Source: Paenibacillus sp. FSL R10-2734
Lineage (GTDB): Bacteria; Bacillota; Bacilli; Paenibacillales; Paenibacillaceae
Direction: 5' to 3'
NCBI RefSeq assembly: GCF_037963865.1
Contig: NZ_CP150170.1
Coordinates: 6,324,001 to 6,388,000 of the forward strand
DNA length: 64,000 nucleotides
A program made the translations under genes and the position numbers. A model generated the notes under the pieces. The model ran no database searches, was not told where the DNA came from, and saw nothing but the letters and a program-made list of their open reading frames with translations. Shown piece by piece: positions 41,394 through 48,724 of the stretch; position 1 is the first letter of the stretch; each line of letters starts with the position of its first letter.

Positions 41394-41727
41394 GTTTACC
41401 CACCTCCTCGTTTGCTCTCCGTTGAAGTAATCGTTCTTCTAAGCGGTTTGTTTTCTTACGATTAAGTTCATGAGCTTGTCTATGGTAAAAGGGTACATAC
41501 CTGTAATCGTCTTTAATTTCTACTCGATATATGAATGCAATAGCATCTTCACGTTCTTTTACTGGTGCGCCCAGCTCGGCGCAACGCTTACGAGTAAGTG
41601 CTATTCCATCATCTGGGATCGATCCATACCATCTACCAGTTAAAGAACCGGTTGCGTCTGGGATAAAACACGATGCTCCAGTATCCATCATTTCATTTTT
41701 AGTGAAGTATCCTCTTCCGTTGGGCAT
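41365..41727 (-). CDS. Phage protein of unknown function
   Basis: The protein has 120 residues: TGRWYGSIPDDGIALTRKRC, then KEREDAIAFIYRVEIKDDYR and a basic C-terminal helix. AAGGAGTG precedes the ATG. No known motif; lies between the conserved 235-aa protein and HNH-like gene in the replication region. Confidence 0.6.
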   Translation of the reverse strand: MPNGRGYFTKNEMMDTGASCFIPDATGSLTGRWYGSIPDDGIALTRKRCAELGAPVKEREDAIAFIYRVEIKDDYRYVPFYHRQAHELNRKKTNRLEERLLQRRANEEVGKLGPSDILEA

Positions 41728-41780
41728 ACAGGATCACTCCTTTTAAGATGGGGCAGCCGAAGCCGCCCCAGTATGGTTTG

Positions 41781-42488
41781 TTATGCGATAATAACAACTC
41801 TTCCTGATTCGATCTCTTCTTTAAGAGATTCAGTTAGATATATTTTAATATCAGCCATTGCTTGCAACTTCCAGGCGCCTCCATCTGCTTCAAACAATGC
41901 TGCACGCGGACCATCTTGCATACGGAAGACAAAGGCGCAGCTCGGTTGTGAGATTTCTACAAAAGTGCGGAATGGTTTTAATATCACGGGATTGGGAACT
42001 TTGACATCAGCTACTGCAGTGATGCCAGTCTTTGCGGTTACACTCTGGGAAATCCCATCATCACCAGTCGTTTTCACGTTATCTTCTTTGATATTCCCGA
42101 CTACTTTAAGGATAGTATCTCGATCCGCGCTTTGTACAAAGCATGATTGCAGAAGGATAATAAATTCTTCTACAGATATAAAATTCTTAAAGGGGATACT
42201 TGGCAATAAAGCTTCTGCTTGCACAAGAACATTTCGGCGTTTGTCTCGATTAAAAGTGTTCAAAACTCTTACCTCTGTTGGACTTTCGATATGCACCAGT
42301 ACAGGAGGCTGCTTGTCATAATCGTTTTGGATATATTCTACGATTCCAGATAGATTTCGTACTTTAAGCGTTGTAGTGGTTGGCTCATAGATTAATTCTA
42401 GGTTTCCAGTAGCGTAAACTTGTTCTCCGACAGATTTTATTTCTTTATTGCCAAGACCTACGATATATTGAAATGCTTCTTTTAACAT
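41781..42488 (-). CDS. Conserved phage early protein of unknown function
   Basis: The protein has 235 residues: EPTTTTLKVRNLSGIVEYIQ, VLVHIESPTEVRVLN, then KNFISVEEFIILLQSCFVQS, ILKVVGNIKEDNVKTTGDDG and VPNPVILKPFRTFVEI. From memory, similar proteins occur in Clostridium and Bacillus phages next to the same partner as here (the 131-aa gene at 42,517). No activity is known; a DNA-metabolism role is inferred from position. Confidence 0.7.
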   Translation of the reverse strand: MLKEAFQYIVGLGNKEIKSVGEQVYATGNLELIYEPTTTTLKVRNLSGIVEYIQNDYDKQPPVLVHIESPTEVRVLNTFNRDKRRNVLVQAEALLPSIPFKNFISVEEFIILLQSCFVQSADRDTILKVVGNIKEDNVKTTGDDGISQSVTAKTGITAVADVKVPNPVILKPFRTFVEISQPSCAFVFRMQDGPRAALFEADGGAWKLQAMADIKIYLTESLKEEIESGRVVIIA

Positions 42489-42516
42489 GAATGATTCCTC
42501 CTAATGGATAAATAGA

Positions 42517-42912
42517 TTATTTGAAATTAACTACATTGCTTTCCTTTTGCCCTACTTGATCAACTTTGTTCCCTCTATCATCAGCTACATCCCCGTCATT
42601 ATCGATCATCATCTGGTCCTTAACGCCGGACACAAGCTCTGCTGCCTGTGCTTTACCTTCGTTATCCATTCCGAAGATAATTGTTGTAGATACGCCCTTC
42701 GCCGGTGCCAATGCTGTTTTCACATCAATATCAACAGAACCGATCTCTCGCTTTTCATTTGGCTTTATAGCAATAGTCAGTGTTAACTTACGAACGTTCT
42801 TCCAGTTAGTGTTTGGGTCCAACACATTAGCGGCCAGTTTCTGCATTTCAATGTTCAGACGTTCACCGACAGCACCTTCAGCTAGATTATTAAAGTTAAT
42901 CTCTTTACTCAT
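42517..42912 (-). CDS. Conserved phage early protein
   Basis: The protein has 131 residues from the ATG at 42,912 with GGAGGATT upstream. Sequence: NNLAEGAVGERLNIEMQKLA, ANVLDPNTNWKNVRKLTLTI, then KPNEKREIGSVDIDVKTALA. Such proteins are often labelled replication terminator proteins, a name I cannot support from sequence. It is paired with the 235-aa gene. Confidence 0.65.
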   Translation of the reverse strand: MSKEINFNNLAEGAVGERLNIEMQKLAANVLDPNTNWKNVRKLTLTIAIKPNEKREIGSVDIDVKTALAPAKGVSTTIIFGMDNEGKAQAAELVSGVKDQMMIDNDGDVADDRGNKVDQVGQKESNVVNFK

Positions 42913-43006
42913 ATTTAAATCCTCCATTATCTAAAATTTGTATATATGGGTACACCAGTTCTATTTTTGGTTACGGCGGTGCCCGATCCCCTGTCATACT
43001 GGGTAC

Positions 43007-43531
43007 CTACGCTGTTTCTGTAAACCACACCCGGTCTACAGCTGCCAGATAATCGAGAGGCACACGGCCTGTCCTAACTTCAAACGCGTCAATCTCGAAG
43101 TTCTCCAGCGTCATGCTTTTGCGTCCACCTCTGGAAGCCTCAACCTTGTATGCACGTAGTGCTGTGAAGGGTAAAAGGTATGTTTTACGTTGTTTTCTAA
43201 ACTCGACTAGTACGAAGCATAGAGCTCCGAACTTATGACACTTCTCTAAATGCTCGTACTGATGATCCTCAACATTTTTTAGGTCAAATCTATCAAGCTC
43301 TTGGGTTGACTTAGCTTCGAAAAAAACAGCTCTTCCACGATAGATGCCATCATAATCAACAGTTGATTTAGCTTCAAAGAATCCAGCGAGTACCTTTGTT
43401 CCTTTACTTCTTGTTACCTTTACTGGGGTTGATCGTTTATTGATAACTGCTACTCCCCGATGTTCATATGATTCATTTGTGTAATTAATCAGATTTTCGA
43501 ACGCCGCCCCGAGGTTTCCTTGTCCTACCAT
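43007..43531 (-). CDS. recU: Holliday junction resolvase RecU
   Basis: The protein has 174 residues. Family marks: NLGAAFENLINYTNESYEHR, then AVINKRSTPVKVTRS, AKSTVDYDGIYRGRAVFFEA with catalytic Asp-Tyr-Asp and the E-A-K pair, and HQYEHLEKCHKFGALCFVLV. It resolves four-way junctions during recombination or replication. It overlaps the 50-aa gene upstream (ATGGTAG). Confidence 0.9.
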   Translation of the reverse strand: MVGQGNLGAAFENLINYTNESYEHRGVAVINKRSTPVKVTRSKGTKVLAGFFEAKSTVDYDGIYRGRAVFFEAKSTQELDRFDLKNVEDHQYEHLEKCHKFGALCFVLVEFRKQRKTYLLPFTALRAYKVEASRGGRKSMTLENFEIDAFEVRTGRVPLDYLAAVDRVWFTETA

Positions 43532-43677
43532 CCTTTAGCCCCCCCTTTTCCGTCTGGACGCGGCGGATCGAAAACATATCGCTTGTCATCGATCACAAGT
43601 ACGCTTGGCAGATCCTCGTACATTTTTGCAACGGTTACGATTTTCTTATATTTCTTACCTACCTCGTAATGTGTCAT
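43525..43677 (-). CDS. Small phage protein upstream of recU
   Basis: The protein has 50 residues: MTHYEVGKKYKKIVTVAKMY, then DLPSVLVIDDKRYVFDPPRP, ending GGAKGW. The frame overlaps recU at its end and the gene at 43,674 at its start (ATGA-type coupling), so it lies in the operon. No known function. Confidence 0.7.
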   Translation of the reverse strand: MTHYEVGKKYKKIVTVAKMYEDLPSVLVIDDKRYVFDPPRPDGKGGAKGW

Positions 43678-43943
43678 TTCAGTTCTTTCCTCCCTCTTGT
43701 CGGAGATTCTAATTCACGCTTCTCGGCTATTTGGTCAATCATGTCTTCAATCTTGGCCCGTACAACTTTTTGACTAGTTGATAACCCAACACCTGCAGTT
43801 GATGCCTCTGAGATAATTTTAGCTACGATATGATCAGCTGCCGCTAGATGTTCAAACAGTCGGTATTCCAAGGATTCAAAAATTCTATCAAATTCATTGA
43901 GCAAGTATTTTTCTCGTCTTTCAGCGGGAGTCATAGTCACCAC
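43674..43943 (-). CDS. Phage protein of unknown function
   Basis: The protein has 89 residues, helical and charged: MTPAERREKYLLNEFDRIFE, then STSQKVVRAKIEDMIDQIAE and a basic end. The third codon ATG may be the true start. Overlaps its neighbours in the replication operon. Confidence 0.65.
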   Translation of the reverse strand: MVTMTPAERREKYLLNEFDRIFESLEYRLFEHLAAADHIVAKIISEASTAGVGLSTSQKVVRAKIEDMIDQIAEKRELESPTRGRKELK

Positions 43944-44104
43944 ACCTTTTCACGTTTGCGATCGACGAGCAGCATTATAAGTTTTTTTATTTTTTCTCGA
44001 GCTATGAGTTCTTTAGTAGCGTGGATCCGTATGTCATAGTCCAGAGAATCATTGTTGATTATCTGTTGAAGCTCTGTGTCAGTCTTCCAGTTTAGAAAGT
44101 TCAT
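43937..44104 (-). CDS. Small phage protein overlapping the initiator gene
   Basis: The protein has 55 residues from the ATG at 44,104, with GAGGAGGAAA upstream: MNFLNWKTDTELQQIINNDS, then TKELIAREKIKKLIMLLVDR. The frame overlaps the end of the DnaD-like gene by 26 nt. A longer open frame up to 44,263 exists but starts inside the initiator and lacks a ribosome site. Confidence 0.65.
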   Translation of the reverse strand: MNFLNWKTDTELQQIINNDSLDYDIRIHATKELIAREKIKKLIMLLVDRKREKVW

Positions 44105-45092
44105 CGATTTTTTCCTCCTCAGCTCGTTTTCTTTTTTCAAGAAGTTCAGCCATTGACTTCTCATGAAGTTCGATTTCCTCTTGAGTAGGAGGAGCAACAG
44201 GGTTCTTAGTAATTTCAATTTGTGGCTTCCCACTTTGTCCACCACGACCATTCCTATATCCATTACTAGAAGTATTACTTCGTGTATCTTTTTCCTTTGT
44301 CCATGGCTCGTCTATGCCATCGGATTTCCATCGTTTCAGAATGGCACGAACATAACTAAGATTTCGCTTGCCTGCAATTATCGAAGTTCGCATAGCCTCG
44401 CATAGCCATCTTTCACCATAGTCATTTATAAAATCATTAAGCTGATCAGATATCACAGAACTGATCGTGCCATATCCTTCAGCTTCAAACATCCTGAACG
44501 GATTAACTGACAGTGGCACCACTATCTCTGTTGGTTTTATTTCATTTTCTTTTTCTTTACTTTCCTCTCCTTTACTTTCCTTTACTTTACTTTGTGTACT
44601 TTCTGCTGACATTTTCCCTTGTTTATCGGGATTAATGTAAACATTAACTGGCGTGCTTTCAGCACTGACGATCACGATTGAATGTGATACCTTCTTACTT
44701 TCTTCTAATGGATCAATGAGTAAATGACCTTCAAATAAAGTTACCTCTTTGCGTCTTTTTGCTGCCTCAATATACCTTTTCTGAAACCCTCTTGATGTCA
44801 ACACTTTATAATTCTTGTATACATTTTCGTTGAAGAATCCCCAGTTAATGCACTCATTTACGATCTCTCTTACAGTGTTAATGTCAGCATTAACCTTGCT
44901 GGAAAGGGCGTAGTGCTCACGCTCCTCCCATGGATAAAAGTATCCATTGCGGTAAATATTCATCATAATTTTCACGATAACACCGAGTCCCTGCATTCCA
45001 TATTTAGCTATTGGAACAATCAATTTATCATCCTGATCGAAATCAATATCCAATGGGAAATAGTCTAGGCCTTCTTTTAATGGCCTTGCCAT
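44079..45092 (-). CDS. Replication initiator with Lin1244/Lin1753-type N-terminus and DnaD-like C-domain
   Basis: The protein has 337 residues. Residues 1-125 form the DUF4373 (Lin1244/Lin1753) winged-helix domain (GLDYFPLDIDFDQDDKLIVP, MQGLGVIVKIMMNIYRNGYF). A polar linker (145-195) follows. Residues about 200-270 form the DnaD/DnaB-like domain (MFEAEGYGTISSVISDQLND, SYVRAILKRWKSDGI). It likely opens the phage origin and recruits the host helicase. No DnaC/DnaI-type loader gene is visible nearby, so the host loader may be used. Confidence 0.9.
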   Translation of the reverse strand: MARPLKEGLDYFPLDIDFDQDDKLIVPIAKYGMQGLGVIVKIMMNIYRNGYFYPWEEREHYALSSKVNADINTVREIVNECINWGFFNENVYKNYKVLTSRGFQKRYIEAAKRRKEVTLFEGHLLIDPLEESKKVSHSIVIVSAESTPVNVYINPDKQGKMSAESTQSKVKESKGEESKEKENEIKPTEIVVPLSVNPFRMFEAEGYGTISSVISDQLNDFINDYGERWLCEAMRTSIIAGKRNLSYVRAILKRWKSDGIDEPWTKEKDTRSNTSSNGYRNGRGGQSGKPQIEITKNPVAPPTQEEIELHEKSMAELLEKRKRAEEEKIDELSKLED

Positions 45093-45110
45093 GATGTCAG
45101 ACCCCTTTCA

Positions 45111-45440
45111 TTAGCTTCCATTCATTGCACCAACCAGACACTTAAAATCGCAACATAGTCCCAAATGACCGTATTTGACTACTGCTTGTCCGACCATTAT
45201 TCTTTTACGACACTTGGGGTTAATACAATTCCCAAGAGATTTGCGATGATTGGGTTTAGGAAGATGTGTTTTATTGAGATCTTTCAACTTCTGCCTTAAA
45301 CCAGAAATTTCTCCTTCAATTTGAATCACACGATTTCGGTTAAGATTTGTTCCTCTATCCATTTCAGCCTTGAGAACTCTAATACGTCTCTTAATGGCCG
45401 TAACTTGTAAAGTCTTAATGGCAGATTCGTCTTTCATCAA
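45111..45440 (-). CDS. Small protein with a CC-type zinc finger (paralogue of 45,819 product by motif)
   Basis: The protein has 109 residues. The first 60 are a coiled coil (RRIRVLKAEMDRGTNLNRNR). The end carries C-I-N-P-K-C-(x)-VG-(x)-G-L-C-C-D-F-K-C, a zinc finger. The same C-x-x-C...VG...G-x-x-C-C-x-(Y/F)-x-C layout is found in the gene at 45,819. Overlaps the next gene by 4 nt. Unknown function, possibly DNA binding. Confidence 0.65.
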   Translation of the reverse strand: MMKDESAIKTLQVTAIKRRIRVLKAEMDRGTNLNRNRVIQIEGEISGLRQKLKDLNKTHLPKPNHRKSLGNCINPKCRKRIMVGQAVVKYGHLGLCCDFKCLVGAMNGS

Positions 45441-45829
45441 TCCCCGCCTCCTAGCGTGTTCATATCGTGTCGCACTCTCAAGCGCAGCTCATAGATGTAC
45501 TCTCGTAATGATGTGAACTCATTTTTCCACAACATCTTTTCCTGCATGGCATCCGCCTCCAACATGCGGGATTCCTCTATAGCTAATTCACCAGCTGATT
45601 CCTTATCACCGCGACCAGCTGACTTTCTTGCCTTTGCATATGCCGCCTTACGTGATGCATATATCCGTAAATATTCGCCGTCTCTGACAGCTGACACACG
45701 CCCCATCAGCATATGCGCAGCCGTCAGAAGCTTTATCTTTTCAAGGATTGCTCCTGGAGCGTCAGCGTCATATTCATCTGCTTGAGCACGAAGTTTTTTG
45801 ATATCCTTGATGTATTGATCAATGTCCAT
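45437..45829 (-). CDS. Coiled-coil phage protein
   Basis: The protein has 130 residues, nearly all helical: MDIDQYIKDIKKLRAQADEY, then GRVSAVRDGEYLRIYASRKA and KMLWKNEFTSLREYIYELR-type segment (EKMLWKNEFTSLREYIYELR). It overlaps both neighbours by 4-11 nt. It resembles short phage coiled-coil proteins of the replication region; not recognised. Confidence 0.65.
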   Translation of the reverse strand: MDIDQYIKDIKKLRAQADEYDADAPGAILEKIKLLTAAHMLMGRVSAVRDGEYLRIYASRKAAYAKARKSAGRGDKESAGELAIEESRMLEADAMQEKMLWKNEFTSLREYIYELRLRVRHDMNTLGGGD

Positions 45830-46337
45830 GATTGTGCTCTTTAGCTAGAATGATAGAATAACAATCATAGTTGCAGCATACATTGCCATTAGGAAGGTGT
45901 AGATTTTTTTCACCGACTTTCAGTACCTCTAGACACCCCGCACATATCGATTCTTGATGATTAATTTTCAAACTCGGTTCAATCTCATCTAGGTAAGCTA
46001 GCTGTTCTCTCAACTTTTGCATTTCCATCTTGTAATAATGTAAAGGAACATCTATACAAAAATTATGATGCCTATCCATTAGGCCTCTTCGTCTTCTAAT
46101 CTCCTTGGCTAGCTCCACTACCCTTAATTGATCCTCAGATAAGAGAAGTTCAGTAAAATCAATTTCTGTCTGAGGAAATGCATAAGCCACTACGCTAACT
46201 ATCGCCGATAAATATGAATCGCTCCAAATAACACCTTCTTCTCTGTCATGAAAGTAGTTATCGTAGAGAGGCACGGTATATGGGCGAACTGAATTGTTCT
46301 CATACTTGCGATACATATCCGCATGCGAGATTTGCAT
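45819..46337 (-). CDS. Phage protein with C-terminal CC-type zinc finger
   Basis: The protein has 172 residues from the ATG at 46,337 (GGGGGCG upstream; open to 46,352). N-terminal part mixed (YRKYENNSVRPYTVPLYDNY), helical middle. The end CAGCLEVLKVGEKNLHLPNG, VCCNYDCYSI is a zinc finger with the same spacing idea as the one in the 45,111 gene. Unknown function. It overlaps the gene at 46,300. Confidence 0.65.
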   Translation of the reverse strand: MQISHADMYRKYENNSVRPYTVPLYDNYFHDREEGVIWSDSYLSAIVSVVAYAFPQTEIDFTELLLSEDQLRVVELAKEIRRRRGLMDRHHNFCIDVPLHYYKMEMQKLREQLAYLDEIEPSLKINHQESICAGCLEVLKVGEKNLHLPNGNVCCNYDCYSIILAKEHNHGH

Positions 46338-46554
46338 TGATTTCGCCCCCATTTCGTGCTACACTGTCCGTAATTAAATTTGTTATGTTCGTGAATTGCC
46401 TACCGGCTCCTACACTGGTGGGCTGTTTTTCTTTTATCCGACTTGCAGTTGATACATACTGTCTACGATATCGCTCCCGAAGTTTAACTGAAGGAGCCGT
46501 TTCGATAAGTTGTTGCAAATTCCCACATACTCTTATGCGTTGTTTTCTATTCAT
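46300..46554 (-). CDS. Small basic phage protein
   Basis: The protein has 84 residues: MNRKQRIRVCGNLQQLIETA, then VKLRERYRRQYVSTASRIKE, and a polar end. AAAGGAG precedes the ATG, which overlaps the antirepressor stop (ATGA). Strongly basic, so it may bind nucleic acid. The opposite-strand frame here is judged a shadow. Confidence 0.6.
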   Translation of the reverse strand: MNRKQRIRVCGNLQQLIETAPSVKLRERYRRQYVSTASRIKEKQPTSVGAGRQFTNITNLITDSVARNGGEINANLACGYVSQV

Positions 46555-47330
46555 GACAAAGCTCCTTTGAATTTGTTGATAAAGTAACCTATTCCCTTAC
46601 CTGTGATCTTTGGGGTACGAGTTACCTTCATTCCTTCGCTGGCACTCCCTCGCTGTCCGATCTTAATTTCCATAATCTGCAGTTCCATGGATCGTTGCGT
46701 TGGCATGTTGTACTCTGATCCGGACTTAATTAGATATCCTCGCTCTCTCAGTTCTTTAAAGAGTCTGATTTCTCCGATATTAATTCCGTTCTGCTTTAGG
46801 ATCTTGGCTAAATCAGCTATAAGCACTGAATCCTTAGAATCCTCTAACGCCTCCGCAAAAACTACCTTTGGACGATCTTCTTCAACCTTAACCTCCAGAG
46901 CTCGCCGTGCTGCACGCTCTTCCTTTAGTTTTGTTGCTGCTTGAATCAGTAAATCAGGGTTATCTAGAAGTTCATCAGCAGCATACATCCCTGTGTTCCG
47001 TATGGATGGAAGCACTTCATCGAATATCCAGTGTTCAAACATTTCGGCCTTTGCTTTTATCACCGGACTTCGTGATTGATCTGCGGCTTTAACGATCAAA
47101 CGGTAAATATCACCTTCAGGAATCACTCTCGTTTCCTGATCACCTCCATTTGTAGGGACACGGTAACTTACCGTCCCCTTGCAATGGGTCGATATTGCCT
47201 CGTAAGGTCTAGAATATTCCAACGCACTAGCCACATCGTTGCCTACAAAATGCGGCTTCCCTAGAATATCCACGGTCCGAATAGCCCCAAAGTCAGAATG
47301 ATTAAATATTTGCAATCTTCTGTTATCCAT
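46551..47330 (-). CDS. Phage antirepressor (Bro-N plus KilAC/ANT domain)
   Basis: The protein has 259 residues from the ATG at 47,330 (GAAAGGATG upstream). Residues 5-105 form a Bro-N domain (GAIRTVDILGKPHFVGNDVA, SALEYSRPYEAISTHCKG, VPEGDIYRLIVKA-like segment, WIFDEVLPSIRNTGMY). Residues about 150-255 form the ANT/KilAC domain (LIADLAKILKQNGINIGEIR, LFKELRERGYLIKSGSEYNM PTQRSME in two parts). Antirepressors relieve the CI-type repressor and start lytic growth. Lies just left of the immunity region. Confidence 0.9.
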   Translation of the reverse strand: MDNRRLQIFNHSDFGAIRTVDILGKPHFVGNDVASALEYSRPYEAISTHCKGTVSYRVPTNGGDQETRVIPEGDIYRLIVKAADQSRSPVIKAKAEMFEHWIFDEVLPSIRNTGMYAADELLDNPDLLIQAATKLKEERAARRALEVKVEEDRPKVVFAEALEDSKDSVLIADLAKILKQNGINIGEIRLFKELRERGYLIKSGSEYNMPTQRSMELQIMEIKIGQRGSASEGMKVTRTPKITGKGIGYFINKFKGALS

Positions 47331-47418
47331 GCTGTCACATCCTTTCTGGTAGGTATTTCCTTGCTTCTGTCGAATATTGGTAGTTGTCCAGACCACTATA
47401 ATTCTAGGAGGAACTGAT

Positions 47419-47627
47419 ATGCCGTTATCGACTTTTCCAATCATGATGTGCTTCTGATTTACGGTCATTTCATGAAGAAAATAAAAGAGTTACAATTGAT
47501 TGAGGCCACACCAGGTAACCCTATTCATCCAGACACCTTGAAACAAGATATTGAGCTTTATTCCTCAATCACTGCTAAGATCGAGAAATCAAATCCTGAA
47601 GTAATTAAATTACGAGAGCTCATGTAA
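47419..47627 (+). pseudogene. Small plus-strand phage gene with an apparent early 1-nt frameshift
   Basis: TAGGAGGAACTGATATG gives an excellent start at 47,419, but this frame stops after 12 residues. The +1-shifted frame reads VIDFSNHDVLLIYGHFMKKI, KELQLIEATPGNPIHPDTLK and runs to 47,627 without any start codon until Met at 47,472. One lost base near 47,422 would explain it. The remaining frame from 47,472 (51 residues) may still be translated, though it lacks a ribosome binding site. Its end overlaps the minus-strand gene at 47,620. Confidence 0.5.
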
Positions 47628-47772
47628 GACTTCTCCCGAAATCCTCTATCATCTCATTGGCCGGAATGTATTCTTCAATACGAATGGATACGTTTCGGCT
47701 TCCTAGCTTTAGAATTCGAAAGTAACTCTTCTTTTTTTTCAACAAGAACTTAATTAAGATTCTATCCAGCAC
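47620..47772 (-). CDS. Small basic phage protein
   Basis: The protein has 50 residues from the GTG at 47,772, with AAGGAG upstream inside the end of the previous gene: MLDRILIKFLLKKKKSYFRI, then LKLGSRNVSIRIEEYIPANE and EDFGRSLT. Overlaps the stop of the preceding gene. No known function. Confidence 0.6.
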   Translation of the reverse strand: MLDRILIKFLLKKKKSYFRILKLGSRNVSIRIEEYIPANEMIEDFGRSLT

Positions 47773-47968
47773 TCTCCAACACTCCTTCTAAAGAGGTTAT
47801 ATACCTTACTTCTAAGTCATCTATAAGTGGTAACATATCAGGACGATCGATATTGTAAATTCGGGCTCGATTGATGAAGTCTTGTAGTTGTTCCGGTGTG
47901 CAGCCACGATCTAAACAGTTTCGAAATAAAGCCGCCAGATCGGGGTATCTGCGTTTCTTATTAATCAA
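47762..47968 (-). CDS. Small phage protein
   Basis: The protein has 68 residues, TTG start with GAAAGGAGAAAC upstream: MINKKRRYPDLAALFRNCLD, then CTPEQLQDFINRARIYNIDR. Helical; no known motif. Lies between antirepressor and excisionase-like genes. Confidence 0.6.
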   Translation of the reverse strand: MINKKRRYPDLAALFRNCLDRGCTPEQLQDFINRARIYNIDRPDMLPLIDDLEVRYITSLEGVLESAG

Positions 47969-48039
47969 AGTGTTTCTCCTTTCAGGGATAAAACCCTATG
48001 ATGTGGTGATGCTTAGCAGCAGCCAATTCGGCTTGAATT

Positions 48040-48321
48040 TTAATGATCATGTGTTAGCTCCTTACTTGCGACCCAGCTATCCAGTGATATTTGTCTAAAG
48101 TACAAATTACCTCGCTGGCGGAAATAGGGAATCTCCTTATCGCGGACCATACGTCTAATTGTGGAATCTGATATTTTCAAATAACTACAAGCTTCGAATA
48201 CATCAAAAATATTTGAGTATAGACGCTGTTGAATTTCAGACTGCAACTCAGACAATATTTCCTCTCGAAGCCCTTCTCTGATATCAGCGCGAATTGCTTC
48301 GATTAAATCGGCGGTTGACAT
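48040..48321 (-). CDS. Excisionase-like DNA-binding protein
   Basis: The protein has 93 residues. The N-terminal 35 are helical (DLIEAIRADIREGLREEILS). Residues about 38-85 form a winged helix-turn-helix of the excisionase/HTH_17 type (DVFEACSYLKISDSTIRRMV, RDKEIPYFRQRGNLYFRQIS). It may direct excision or act as a regulator. Overlaps the Cro-like gene. Confidence 0.8.
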   Translation of the reverse strand: MSTADLIEAIRADIREGLREEILSELQSEIQQRLYSNIFDVFEACSYLKISDSTIRRMVRDKEIPYFRQRGNLYFRQISLDSWVASKELTHDH

Positions 48322-48536
48322 CCAAATTCACCCTTTCCACGAACTAACTCATCTAGGGTTACTCCAAAGGTGTCTGCCAATTTGATCAAGGTTTCCACCC
48401 TAGGCCCTTGCCTTTTTGATCCTAATCCGTACAATACAGTTAAGGACACTTCGCTTTTTTTACCGAGTTGATAAATTGTCCACCCCTTTTCGTCAAGCAG
48501 CCGCTGTACGTTCTCTTCTATCGTCTGCGCCATCAC
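48303..48536 (-). CDS. Cro-like XRE-family regulator
   Basis: The protein has 77 residues with a helix-turn-helix at about 18-55 (WTIYQLGKKSEVSLTVLYGL, TLIKLADTFGVTLDELVRGK). It lies right across the operator region from the repressor and is transcribed the other way, the place of Cro. It probably represses the lysogenic promoter. Confidence 0.85.
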   Translation of the reverse strand: MMAQTIEENVQRLLDEKGWTIYQLGKKSEVSLTVLYGLGSKRQGPRVETLIKLADTFGVTLDELVRGKGEFGCQPPI

Positions 48537-48559
48537 TGCTCACCTCCTGAATTGATAAT

Positions 48560-48577
48560 ATAACCCTATTCGGTAAT
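48560..48577. promoter_or_regulatory. Operator O1
   Basis: ATAACC-CTATTC-GGTAAT. It lies between the probable -35 (TTGACT, 48,588-48,583) and the TATATT of the leftward cro-side promoter. One of four related sites. Confidence 0.7.
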
Positions 48578-48591
48578 AGTAAAGTCAAGCT

Positions 48592-48609
48592 ATAACCCTT
48601 TAAGGTAAT
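48592..48609. promoter_or_regulatory. Operator O2
   Basis: ATAACC-CTTTAA-GGTAAT, next to the upstream edge of the -35 box of the leftward promoter. Confidence 0.7.
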
Positions 48610-48645
48610 ATCACACCACATTTCCTCCCAATATCTTCTTATTAC

Positions 48646-48675
48646 TTGACATATCTCCCTATTATGTTTTAATAT
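48646..48675 (+). promoter_or_regulatory. Repressor promoter
   Basis: TTGACA at 48,646-48,651 and TAATAT at 48,670-48,675 with 18-bp spacing, ahead of the repressor start. The -10 box is overlapped by operator O3, so the repressor likely controls itself. Confidence 0.75.
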
Positions 48676-48691
48676 AACCTCATTAGGTTAT
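48674..48691. promoter_or_regulatory. Operator O3
   Basis: ATAACC-TCATTA-GGTTAT, a near-perfect palindrome at the -10 box of the repressor promoter. It shares its last two bases with O4. Confidence 0.75.
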
Positions 48692-48707
48692 AACCGTATT
48701 AGGTTAT
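48690..48707. promoter_or_regulatory. Operator O4
   Basis: ATAACC-GTATTA-GGTTAT, directly behind O3 and ending 18 bp before the TTG start of the repressor gene. Confidence 0.75.
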
Positions 48708-48724
48708 ACATGGAGGTATTAGCA

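Noticed and set aside
44105..44263. Upstream extension of the 55-aa gene at 43,937
   Set aside because: It lies wholly inside the initiator gene; GAGGAGG directly before the ATG at 44,104 gives the better start.
46280..46570. Plus-strand frame over the antirepressor/small gene border
   Set aside because: The minus-strand gene at 46,300-46,554 has AAAGGAG and start/stop overlap with its neighbour.
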